Positions 25,285 through 33,463 of a stretch of 64,000 nt of DNA are shown here, piece after piece. A program made the translations under genes and the position numbers. This stretch comes from an uncultured Lachnospiraceae bacterium (GTDB taxonomy: Bacteria; Bacillota; Clostridia; Lachnospirales; Lachnospiraceae), in the NCBI GenBank assembly GCA_910579395.1, contig CAJTUC010000001.1, forward strand, positions 190,305 to 254,304. The letters are read 5' to 3'. Under the pieces are notes generated by a model that saw nothing but the letters and a program-made list of their open reading frames with translations, had not been told where the DNA came from and ran no database searches. Each line of letters opens with the position of its first letter. The first letter of the stretch is position 1.

Positions 25285-26395
25285 TTGGTTGAGTTAGATA
25301 ATATGAAGTTCGAGCTTCAGGGTTATGAAAGTCCATTAGCGGAAGTGAGGGATTCACTTTGACTTAGCGAATAAGGAGAAGCGGATCGAAGAACTGGAAA
25401 TGGAAATGCAGGAACCCGGTTTCTGGGATGACCCGGAGAAGTCCAACCAGAAGATGCGGGAAGCCAAGAACCTGAAAGATATCGTAGAGACGGTCAGGGG
25501 ACTGGAAAGTCAGTATGAGGATATCATGACGCTGATTGAGATGGGGTATGAGGACAATGACCCTGCGATCATTCCGGATATCAGCGAAGAACTGGAAACG
25601 TTCAAGAAAACTTTTGAGGAAATCAGAGTGAGCACGCTGCTTTCCGGCGAGTATGACAGAAATAACGCTATCCTGCGGCTGAATGCCGGAGCCGGCGGAA
25701 CGGAAAGCTGCGACTGGTGCAGCATGCTGTACCGGATGTATACAAGATGGGCGGAGCGGAAAGGATTTTCTCTGGAAGTGATTGATTTTCTGGATGGTGA
25801 TGAAGCGGGAATCAAGTCTGTTACGTTCCAGATTAACGGTGAAAATGCTTACGGCTACCTGAAATCCGAAAAAGGGGTGCACAGGCTTGTGCGGATTTCG
25901 CCTTTTAACGCGCAGGGAAAGCGGCAGACCTCTTTTGTATCGTTGGATGTTATGCCGGACATTGAAGAAGATGTTGATGTGGAGATTCGGGATGAAGATA
26001 TTCGGGTAGACACTTACCGAAGCAGCGGTGCCGGCGGACAGCATATCAATAAGACCTCCTCGGCAATCCGGATTACCCATTTTCCGACGGGAATCGTCGT
26101 GACCTGTCAGAATGAACGGAGCCAGCATATGAACAAAGATAAGGCGATGCAGATGCTGAAAGCCAAACTCTATATGCTGAAGCAGGAAGAAAATGCGGAA
26201 AAGCTTTCGGATATCCGGGGCGATGTGAAAGAAATCGGCTGGGGGAACCAAATTCGTTCCTATGTCATGCAGCCTTATACGATGGTAAAAGACCACAGAA
26301 CGAATGAAGAGTCGGGAAATGTGGATGCGGTCATGGACGGGGGATTAGACCCGTTCATCAATGCTTATCTGAAATGGAAAAGCGTCGGAAATTAA
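25285..26395 (+). CDS. prfB: Peptide chain release factor 2 (programmed +1 frameshift)
   Basis: RF2 reads UGA and UAA stops. The gene is in two frames: a first part from a TTG start at 25285 (AAGGTGAC upstream; MVELDNMKFELQGYESPL) to CTT TGA C at 25357-25363, then the second frame to 26395. Slippage on CTT past the in-frame TGA, helped by the upstream AGTGAGGGA, gives the full ~369-residue protein and autoregulates RF2. The main frame contains the GGQ motif (SSGAGGQHINKTSSAIR). The anticodon-like motif region expected for RF2 (SPF) is present in RISPFNAQGKRQ. Everything matches the family; only the exact start is uncertain. Confidence 0.93.
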
Positions 26396-26413
26396 ATTTC
26401 CGACGCTTTTTGG
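26379..26413. terminator. Bidirectional terminator containing both stop codons
   Basis: AAAAGCGTCGGAAATT and AATTTCCGACGCTTTT form a perfect palindrome with A-rich and T-rich ends, so it works in either direction. The prfB TAA (26393-26395) and the stop of the convergent DUF975 gene (26392-26394 on the other strand) overlap at its centre. Confidence 0.9.
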
Positions 26414-27150
26414 TGTTCGCCTTGCGGCGCATGTTGTCTGTTCTGTATTAAATCCAGGAAAAATTCTGAGCAGGATGTATTGATATAGGGAGCCAGCCAG
26501 AGATAAGCGATGCCGCAGGACAATGTGCCAAGGAGCAACAGTGGGAGAAAGCCTGCTAACATATAAAAAAGCCTTCCTTTGCTTCCTTTCATCAGTTTCC
26601 GGCTCATGGATAACAGTTCTTTTACCGAATAGTTCGGGAAATCGTGAAGCAGGAAAAAGACCTGCGAATAAATCAGCGAAATCATAACGAACGCAACGCC
26701 GTATAAAACAAAGAATATGGAATAAAGCAGCGTCAGTACGGCATTCTGTGGATTACGGTTCAGCAGAAAAGAAAAAACTGTCATGGGCAGCATAGCCAGA
26801 TAAACCAATGAAGAACGATATAACTGGATGAAGATCGCTTTGTTCGGATACAGCTTGAATCCATAGAAAACATCGCTGATCATCACGGGCCGGCCGCAGG
26901 CAATTTTCAAGTATAGATAACATGTACCCGACGTAAATACCCCGGTCAGAACAGAGATGACAAAGGAAATCAGAAAATTCAAAATGACGCCGTACACGGT
27001 CGAAACATCCAGGAACATCGTACAAAAAAGATTCAGGAAACCGGTGATCATGCCAATCAGAACGCTGGCGCCGATCGCTGTTCCATAGTTGCCGAACATA
27101 TGCTCTTTGGCAAGCGCTTTTAAGTCTGCTGAAGATTTATAATTGTTCAT
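26392..27150 (-). CDS. DUF975 family integral membrane protein
   Basis: A 252-residue protein with about six membrane helices and the DUF975 pattern: a short N-terminal soluble region (ADLKALAKEHMFGNYGTAIGA) followed by long hydrophobic segments and a central SRKLMKGSKGRLFYMLAGFLP. The family has no assigned function. The last codons (KASEI) are encoded inside the shared terminator with prfB. It is the third gene in a minus-strand group with the two genes upstream at 27171 and 27724. Confidence 0.8.
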   Translation of the reverse strand: MNNYKSSADLKALAKEHMFGNYGTAIGASVLIGMITGFLNLFCTMFLDVSTVYGVILNFLISFVISVLTGVFTSGTCYLYLKIACGRPVMISDVFYGFKLYPNKAIFIQLYRSSLVYLAMLPMTVFSFLLNRNPQNAVLTLLYSIFFVLYGVAFVMISLIYSQVFFLLHDFPNYSVKELLSMSRKLMKGSKGRLFYMLAGFLPLLLLGTLSCGIAYLWLAPYINTSCSEFFLDLIQNRQHAPQGEHQKASEI

Positions 27151-27170
27151 AGGTAAACTCCAATCCCTCC

Positions 27171-27704
27171 TTAACAGGCAAGGTCAACATTCATTCCGAG
27201 ATACTTGTTGGCTGCATCCGAGGATTTCATTTCTTTCTGATAAGGATTTTCTTCATTAAAATATTTAATCTGTGTGGCAGTCGTACCGCCCGATACATAA
27301 GTGCGTCCGCATTCCGGGCAGACTGCGGTGTGAATGGCAACGTTACAGGACATAACTTTGCCGTTGTTCTGTGCTGCTTCCTTATAAGCATTGGAAACAT
27401 GCTCCTGCTCATGGCTTCTGACCCTGGAAGCCGCAGCATTCGGCGAAATATGGGCCGCCGATTTAAAGGATACCATTTCGTCTGAGCCATCCTGATATTT
27501 TCGGTTCTTACAGGTCTCGCATTCTGCGGGTGAGGATTCGCGTCCGGCCTGCTTTTCGGTGGATTCACCGGGATTGCGGATGGTCTGAGCGGCAGTATCC
27601 CCTTCCGGCATCATTTGTACGCTGCCGGCATAGCCTTCATAGGCAGCGCCTGTCTGGAATGAATAAGCAGTGGGCTGGGTAAAGGTATTGATTCCGTTCA
27701 ACAT
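27171..27704 (-). CDS. Putative zinc protease-like protein with HEQEH motif (SprA-related?)
   Basis: A 177-residue protein without signal peptide. It has two CxxC pairs (CETCKNRKYQDGSDE and AVCPECGRTY) and a HExxH motif in RVRSHEQEHVSNAYKEAA, the arrangement of zincin metalloproteases. The order VR-HEQEH followed by a GG-containing strand (YVSGGTTATQIKYF) recalls the SprA-related family (PF12118), also of unknown function. GGAG lies just before the ATG. The ~40 N-terminal residues are Gln/Thr/Tyr-rich and probably disordered. Whether it cleaves protein is unknown. Confidence 0.65.
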   Translation of the reverse strand: MLNGINTFTQPTAYSFQTGAAYEGYAGSVQMMPEGDTAAQTIRNPGESTEKQAGRESSPAECETCKNRKYQDGSDEMVSFKSAAHISPNAAASRVRSHEQEHVSNAYKEAAQNNGKVMSCNVAIHTAVCPECGRTYVSGGTTATQIKYFNEENPYQKEMKSSDAANKYLGMNVDLAC

Positions 27705-27723
27705 ATAGATAACTCCTTTCCAA

Positions 27724-28632
27724 TCAGTCGCGATAATCGTTATTTTCCATCCTGTCTTCCATCATATCATCAAAAGGCTCGCCATAGATTCTTTCCCATT
27801 GGCGGTTGAATTCCTCTCTTCCTTCCGGGTTTGTAAAAACATATACCAGGCTGGAAGCGAGTATGATTGCATTTATGATCAGGCCGATTGCGGCGCATAT
27901 AATCCCGGTCCGGGCCTGAGAAAATAATTTATTGCGGCGGCCTTTGGAGAGCAGCGCCAGTATGACTGCAACGCTTCCCAGTACAAAAGCCGGATAGACC
28001 GTAAAAGTAAAACAGAAAATGATGGAAAGGATTCCGCATATCATAGCGGCCTTAGCTAAATTGCTGCCCGGTTCCGCGGCAGGAATCTGATAAGCATTCC
28101 GGCCATAATATGGATATTGATTGTTGTATCCGTTATTTGGATTATAATTATTCGAATTATAATTGTTGGTATTCGAATGATAACTGCCCTGATAGCCGTT
28201 GGCGTTCGGATACTGATTCCCGTAGGGTGTATTGTTACGGTAGGAGTTTCCGTTTTGAGCGGGCACATTGGCATTCTTGTTATTTTCATAAGGCTGCTGT
28301 GGAGCCGGGTATGGCGTACCGTTTCCGTACGGCGGCATGCTCTGATAGGGAGCACCGTTGCTGCCATAGGGCTGCGTGCTCTGATAAGGAGTGCCGTTGT
28401 TGTTTCCGTATGGCTGCCTATTTTGATAAGTGGAGCCGTTGTTGTTCTCATATGGCTGCCCATTCTGATAAGTGGAGCCGCTGTTGTTCTCGTACGGCTG
28501 TTCATTCTGAAGAAGGGGGCCGGAGTTGTTTTCATAAGACGGCTCGTTTTGCTCAGACGGAGCGTTTTTATTTTCAACGGATTGTACGTTGTCTGTGGAA
28601 ACTTCCGTTTGCCTGTTTTCCTGAAAGTCCAT
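27724..28632 (-). CDS. DUF4190 membrane protein with Tyr/Asn/Gln-rich repeats
   Basis: A 302-residue protein. Residues 25-175 are extremely rich in Tyr, Asn, Gln, Pro and Gly, with imperfect repeats of the type QPYENNSGSTYQNG. Residues 185-265 contain two to three membrane helices separated by a charged loop, with the DUF4190 pattern (LAKAAMICGILSIIFCF and LLSKGRRNKLFSQARTGIIC). AGGAGGAAT precedes the ATG. The disordered part would face the cytoplasm and may mediate protein contacts or phase separation. It heads the minus-strand group. Confidence 0.78.
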   Translation of the reverse strand: MDFQENRQTEVSTDNVQSVENKNAPSEQNEPSYENNSGPLLQNEQPYENNSGSTYQNGQPYENNNGSTYQNRQPYGNNNGTPYQSTQPYGSNGAPYQSMPPYGNGTPYPAPQQPYENNKNANVPAQNGNSYRNNTPYGNQYPNANGYQGSYHSNTNNYNSNNYNPNNGYNNQYPYYGRNAYQIPAAEPGSNLAKAAMICGILSIIFCFTFTVYPAFVLGSVAVILALLSKGRRNKLFSQARTGIICAAIGLIINAIILASSLVYVFTNPEGREEFNRQWERIYGEPFDDMMEDRMENNDYRD

Positions 28633-28756
28633 GGGTATTCCTCCTGATATATAAAGGTTATTATAGCACAGATAGATAAAAAATAACAGATAAATAAGAA
28701 GTTTATGTAAAAAATATAGGCACCGGCCGATGGCCGTACTGTAATGAAAATTTGTC

Positions 28757-28809
28757 TTGACGCGTCACAGTCGTTGTATTACTATATATTTAGTAATACT
28801 AAATATATA
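28757..28809 (+). promoter_or_regulatory. Promoter and PadR-type operator for SdpI-PadR cassette
   Basis: TTGACG (28757-28762), 17 bases, TACTAT (28780-28785). A perfect inverted repeat ATTACTA-(6)-TAGTAAT at 28778-28797 covers the -10 box, and TAGTAATACTA follows at 28791-28801. A PadR regulator is encoded in the operon, so autorepression is likely. Confidence 0.65.
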
Positions 28810-28910
28810 ATGAGATTGAAACATACAATAATTTTTTATTAGATTTGTGTGCCTGATGAAAATGAATTCTGATCACAGCGATAAATCGAGGTATGAAGCA
28901 AGGGGAGAAT

Positions 28911-29288
28911 ATGTGGTTTTGGTGGTTTATATTTATTTGTGATATGCTTATTCCAATGCTTATGGTCATTGTCGGTAACAGGATGAGGAAACAGGCTCCT
29001 GAAAAAATCAATGAAATAGTCGGCTATCGTACTGCGCGTTCTATGAAAAATATGGACACATGGAAGTTTGCACATGATCATTGTGGCCGCTTATGGTGGA
29101 AAATCGGCTGGAGCATGTTGATACCGTCATTTGTTGTTCATATTCCCCTTTACCGTAGCTCAGAGAATATGATTGGATTGGCCGCAGCAGTTTTATGCAC
29201 AATACAATGTGTGATTTTGATATTATCTGTTTTTCTGACAGAAAAAGCTTTAAAAAGAACATTTACAGAAGACGGAATGCGAAAATAA
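28911..29288 (+). CDS. SdpI family membrane protein
   Basis: A 125-residue protein with three to four membrane helices (residues 1-22, 58-80 and 85-110). The cytoplasmic segment carries the SdpI signature NEIVGYRTARSMKNMDTW. AAGGGGAG at 28901-28908 favours the ATG at 28911 over one at 28893. In Bacillus, SdpI gives immunity to the SdpC toxin and acts as a signal transducer; most relatives are uncharacterised. It is the first gene behind a PadR-type operator, followed by padR and a HAAS protein gene. Confidence 0.8.
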   Translation: MWFWWFIFICDMLIPMLMVIVGNRMRKQAPEKINEIVGYRTARSMKNMDTWKFAHDHCGRLWWKIGWSMLIPSFVVHIPLYRSSENMIGLAAAVLCTIQCVILILSVFLTEKALKRTFTEDGMRK

Positions 29289-29331
29289 TATTCGAACAGA
29301 AGCGGTGCTTGAAAGGAGCGTGGCGGCGGAA

Positions 29332-29703
29332 ATGCAGGAAAAGTATGAGCGGCAGATGAAAAAGGGTGTTTTAGATATGCTGGTACTGCGGCTCCTTTTG
29401 GAAGAAAAGAAGTATGGTTATCAGCTGATTGCGGAACTTAGGGAAAAGGGAGGCGATATTTTTGGCTTAAAGGAAGGAACGCTATATCCGATACTTTATC
29501 GATTGGAGGATGATGGGCTGATAGAGAGCAGATGGTCCGAAGCGGAGAACAGACAGCCGCCCAGAAAATATTATCTGATGACGGATAAGGGGCGGACGGC
29601 GTTTAAAGAGATTCATCGGGTGTGGCGCAGAATTGTGGACAGTGTAGATGGCCTGATGGAGCAGTCATCAGGCATGGCTATGGAAGAAAGGGGCAAGATA
29701 TAA
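29332..29703 (+). CDS. PadR family transcriptional regulator
   Basis: A 123-residue winged-helix regulator. It has the family pattern KKGVLDMLVLRLLLEEKKYGYQL, then GDIFGLKEGTLYPILYRLEDDGLIES and PPRKYYLMTDKGR, with a short C-terminal dimerisation helix. The start is uncertain: ATG at 29332 gives a standard N-terminus, but AAAGGAG is about 15 bases away; GTG at 29305 is the alternative. It overlaps nothing and is one base from the next gene. It probably represses its own operon. Confidence 0.85.
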   Translation: MQEKYERQMKKGVLDMLVLRLLLEEKKYGYQLIAELREKGGDIFGLKEGTLYPILYRLEDDGLIESRWSEAENRQPPRKYYLMTDKGRTAFKEIHRVWRRIVDSVDGLMEQSSGMAMEERGKI

Positions 29704-29704
29704 A

Positions 29705-30352
29705 ATGGAAGCGGAAAAATATGTGAATAGCATTGTCAAAAAAATAAAATGCACAAATGCGAGGAAGAAAGAGATTAAAACGCAGCTGTTGTCGGATATT
29801 GCCATGCGTCACGAATCCGGAGAGTCCGTGGAAGAAATCATGGAGAGCATGGGGGCGGCCGAAGAGATTGCGGAGGCCTTTGAGCAGAATCTTTCAAAAG
29901 CGGATAAAAAAGCATATAAAAGGCGGAGGATTTTGATGACTATAGGCAGCATTGTCCTTGTGCTGTTCCTTTTGTGCCGGTATGTGTGGTGGCTCATTCC
30001 GAAAGCTGCGGATATCGGCGGCGATACCCGGTTCAGCCAGGAAAAAGTTACGATAGAGGTAGAAAAAGTCATCGAACTGTTAGATGAAAATGATTATGAG
30101 TCCCTTCAGGAGATAGCGGCAGAAGAAATCCGTGCAATGCTGAATCAGGAAACAATCGGCGGCGTAAAAGATGTGATTTCTACAGACTGGGGAGAACGGC
30201 AGTCGATTGGCAATGTGTATATAGGCGGTGTGAAGCAGAAAGGGAAGCTGCTCATTGTTACGCAGGTGGATGCGGTCTATGAAAATGCCAGCGTCGTCTA
30301 TACCATTTCCTTTGATGAAAATATGAAGCTGGCCGGGCTTTATATGCGATAG
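29705..30352 (+). CDS. HAAS-domain membrane protein with DUF3887-like tail
   Basis: A 215-residue protein. Residues 1-70 form a helical HAAS-type domain (EAEKYVNSIVKKIKC...EEIMESMGAAEEIAEAFEQ), residues 78-97 one membrane helix (ILMTIGSIVLVLFLLCRYVW), and the outer ~110 residues resemble DUF3887 (VIELLDENDYESLQEIAAEE and onward to the strand-rich end). HAAS proteins are commonly coupled to PadR regulators, as here, where the domain is thought to bind the regulator. The gene follows padR by one base. Confidence 0.75.
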   Translation: MEAEKYVNSIVKKIKCTNARKKEIKTQLLSDIAMRHESGESVEEIMESMGAAEEIAEAFEQNLSKADKKAYKRRRILMTIGSIVLVLFLLCRYVWWLIPKAADIGGDTRFSQEKVTIEVEKVIELLDENDYESLQEIAAEEIRAMLNQETIGGVKDVISTDWGERQSIGNVYIGGVKQKGKLLIVTQVDAVYENASVVYTISFDENMKLAGLYMR

Positions 30353-30365
30353 GAGGGAGTCCGTC

Positions 30366-30394
30366 TTACAATATGCCATGGTTTATGATATAAT
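30366..30394 (+). promoter_or_regulatory. Promoter of the restriction operon
   Basis: TTACAA (30366-30371), 17 bases, TATAAT (30389-30394), about 60 bases ahead of hsdR. Confidence 0.6.
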
Positions 30395-30457
30395 AAAAGA
30401 TAAATAAACGATGCGGAGCGGTATCTGTTTCTGTAGTTAATCGAAAGGTGTTGCAAT

Positions 30458-33400
30458 ATGAAAGACGAAAGGCAAATCGAAAACGATTTTATTGAAAAGC
30501 TGAAGGAGTTAAAATATACCTATCGTGAAGATATTAAAGATAAAGCAGCTCTTGAAGAAAATTTTAGAAATCACTTTCAAAATCTAAATAGAGTTAGATT
30601 AAGTAATTCCGAATTTCTGAGATTAAAAGAGAGTATTATAACTTCTGATGTATTTGCAGCAGCCCAAAAATTAAGAGAAATCAATACTTTTAAACGAGAT
30701 GATGATACTCCATTACAATATACGCTCGTTAATACTGTTGACTGGTGCAAAAATGAATACGAAGTTATCAATCAGCTTCGCATAAATACAGAAAACAGTT
30801 ATCATCGCTATGATGTGATCATTCTTATCAATGGCATTCCTGTTGTTCAAATAGAATTGAAATCGCTTCATGTCACACCGAGAAGAGCAGTGGAACAAAT
30901 AGTGAAATATAAAAACGATCCGGGAAATGGATTTACGAATTCATTACTGTGTTTTATGCAGCTTTTTATTGTCAGCAACGAATGCCATACTTATTATTTT
31001 GCAAATAATAATAAAGATCATTTTAGCTTTAATGCGGATGAGAGATTTTTACCTGTTTATCAGCTCGCAGATAAAAATAATGAGAAAATTACCCACTTGC
31101 ATGATTTTTCCGAAATTCTATTGCGGAAATGTGCTTTAGGTGAATTGATTAGCAAATATATGGTTTTAGTAGCATGCGAACAAAAAATGATGATAATGAG
31201 GCCATATCAGATTTATGCTGTAAAGGCCATTATGGATTGTATTGAACAAAATAGAGGAAATGGCTATATATGGCATACGACAGGCAGTGGAAAAACGCTT
31301 ACATCCTTTAAGGCGTCAACATTGCTGAAGGATAATCGAAACATAGCAAAATGTCTGTTTGTTGTTGACAGAAAGGACCTTGATAGACAAACGAGAGAAG
31401 AATTTAATAAATTTCAGGAAGGATGTGTTGAAGAAAACACCAATACTGAAACATTAGTAGAAAGGCTCACTTCTGAAGATTATCGTGACAAGGTAATTGT
31501 AACAACGATTCAAAAGCTTGGTTTGGCGCTTGATGAAGACAACAAAAGAATTCAGGAAAAGAAAAAAAGAGGAGAGTTAACATACAAAGAGCGTTTGGCT
31601 CCTTTGAAAGATCAGAGAATTGTCATGATTTTTGATGAATGTCATCGTTCACAGTTTGGAGAGAACCATAAAGCTATTAAAAATTTCTTTCCCAAAGCGC
31701 AGCTTTTTGGATTTACAGGGACCCCGATTTTTGAAGAAAACGCAGCATATAAACAAGTTGATGGAACAGTAGGTTCTTACACGACAACAAAAGATATTTT
31801 TGAAAAAGAGCTTCACGCATATACGATTACACACGCTATCGATGACGAAAATGTTTTGCGTTTCCATATTGATTATTATAAGCCGGAAGAAGGCAGAAGT
31901 ACTTCAAAAGAAAATGAAAAGGAAAATAAAAGAGCTGTAGTAAAAACAATTCTTTCAAAACATGATGCAGTGACTGATAATAGGAGATATAACGCTATTT
32001 TTGCGACAGCCTCTATTAATGATGCCATTGAATATTATGAATTATTTGAAGCAGAACAGCAGAAGCTTGCAGAGGATGAAAATGTAGATTTTAAACCAAT
32101 CAATATTGCCTGTGTATTTTCGCCGCCTGCAGAAGGCAATAAAGATGTTCAACAGATTCAGGAGGATCTTCCACAGGAAAAGGAAGATAACCAAAAAGAA
32201 CCTGCGGAAAAGAAACAGAAACTTGTACAAATTATAGGCGATTATAACAGACAGTATGGGACAAACCATAACATCAGTAATTTTGATGGTTACTATCAGG
32301 ATGTACAGCTAAGGATTAAGAATCAAAAATATGCAAATACGGATTATCCCCATACAAATAAAATTGATATCACGATAGTTGTTGATATGTTGTTAACAGG
32401 TTTTGATTCAAAATATCTGAATACTTTATATGTAGATAAAAATTTGAAGTATCACGGGTTGATACAAGCGTTTTCAAGGACGAACAGAGTTCTTAATGAT
32501 ACGAAACCATATGGAAATATTCTTGATTTCAGGAACCAGACGGACGAGGTGGATAATGCCATTGCACTGTTTTCCGGTGAAAGTAACAGCAGACGTGCAA
32601 AGGAAATCTGGCTTGTTGAACCAGCACCAGAAATGATTGTCAAATTGGATAATGCTGTTGATGAACTGAAAAAGTTTATGGAATCTCAAGGCCTTGAATG
32701 TAAACCAGGGGAAGTGAGCAATCTCAGAGGGGATGCGGCAAGGTGCAAATTTATTAACATATTTAAGGAAGTTCAGCGACTGAAAACGCAGCTTGAACAG
32801 TATACAGAAATAGAAGAAAAAGATGCGGCTAAGATTATGGAATTATTGCCGGAAGATACAATGCGTGCATTTCGTGGAGCATACATGGATATGGCACAGA
32901 GGCTAAAAGCCGCGCAGGGAAAAGAAATTGAAAATAAGGATTCGGAGGTGGAGCAGCTTGATTTTGAGTTTGTTCTGTTTTCTTCTGCTATTATTGATTA
33001 TGACTACATTATGGCACTTATTTCCCGGTACACGCAGTATGAGCCGAAAAAACAACATATGAGAAAAGAACAGATTATTGGAATGCTTTCTGCAACCTCT
33101 AATCTGTTTGACGAAAGGGAAGATATTATTGAGTATATTAATTCACTTAAAGTTGGAGAAACTCTGAATGTAGATGCAATCAAAGCAGATTATCAAAAAT
33201 TTAGAGAGCGGAAAAATAATAATGAAATCAATGCTCTGGCAATTAAACATGGCATTGTAACTCATGATTTGCAGGGGTTTGTTCAGGGAATAACGGAACG
33301 AATGATTTTTGATGGAGAAAAACTGAGCGATTTGCTTGCACCACTTAATCTTGGCTGGAGAGATAGAACCCAAAAAGAATTGGAATTGATGGAAGATTTA

Positions 33401-33463
33401 ATTCCTCTGTTAAAGAAATTGGCGAACGGTCGTGAAATTGTGGGGTTAAATGCGTATGAATAA
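30458..33463 (+). CDS. hsdR: Type I restriction enzyme, R subunit
   Basis: A 1001-residue motor-nuclease subunit. The N-terminal nuclease domain has the split PD-(D/E)XK pattern (HRYDVIILINGIPVVQIELKS). The SF2 translocase follows: Walker A HTTGSGKTLTSFKAS, DEAD-type FDECHRSQ, GFTGTPIF, and late motif IQAFSRTNRV. The C-terminal ~250 residues form the helical HsdM-binding region. The operon is clearly more A+T-rich than the flanks, suggesting acquisition. The order hsdR-hsdS-X-hsdM is unusual, and the gene overlaps hsdS by 14 bases. Confidence 0.95.
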   Translation: MKDERQIENDFIEKLKELKYTYREDIKDKAALEENFRNHFQNLNRVRLSNSEFLRLKESIITSDVFAAAQKLREINTFKRDDDTPLQYTLVNTVDWCKNEYEVINQLRINTENSYHRYDVIILINGIPVVQIELKSLHVTPRRAVEQIVKYKNDPGNGFTNSLLCFMQLFIVSNECHTYYFANNNKDHFSFNADERFLPVYQLADKNNEKITHLHDFSEILLRKCALGELISKYMVLVACEQKMMIMRPYQIYAVKAIMDCIEQNRGNGYIWHTTGSGKTLTSFKASTLLKDNRNIAKCLFVVDRKDLDRQTREEFNKFQEGCVEENTNTETLVERLTSEDYRDKVIVTTIQKLGLALDEDNKRIQEKKKRGELTYKERLAPLKDQRIVMIFDECHRSQFGENHKAIKNFFPKAQLFGFTGTPIFEENAAYKQVDGTVGSYTTTKDIFEKELHAYTITHAIDDENVLRFHIDYYKPEEGRSTSKENEKENKRAVVKTILSKHDAVTDNRRYNAIFATASINDAIEYYELFEAEQQKLAEDENVDFKPINIACVFSPPAEGNKDVQQIQEDLPQEKEDNQKEPAEKKQKLVQIIGDYNRQYGTNHNISNFDGYYQDVQLRIKNQKYANTDYPHTNKIDITIVVDMLLTGFDSKYLNTLYVDKNLKYHGLIQAFSRTNRVLNDTKPYGNILDFRNQTDEVDNAIALFSGESNSRRAKEIWLVEPAPEMIVKLDNAVDELKKFMESQGLECKPGEVSNLRGDAARCKFINIFKEVQRLKTQLEQYTEIEEKDAAKIMELLPEDTMRAFRGAYMDMAQRLKAAQGKEIENKDSEVEQLDFEFVLFSSAIIDYDYIMALISRYTQYEPKKQHMRKEQIIGMLSATSNLFDEREDIIEYINSLKVGETLNVDAIKADYQKFRERKNNNEINALAIKHGIVTHDLQGFVQGITERMIFDGEKLSDLLAPLNLGWRDRTQKELELMEDLIPLLKKLANGREIVGLNAYE

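Noticed and set aside
28110..28679. 189- and 176-residue plus-strand frames
   Set aside because: They are the complement of the Tyr/Asn-rich repeats of the DUF4190 gene; low-complexity DNA leaves all frames open.
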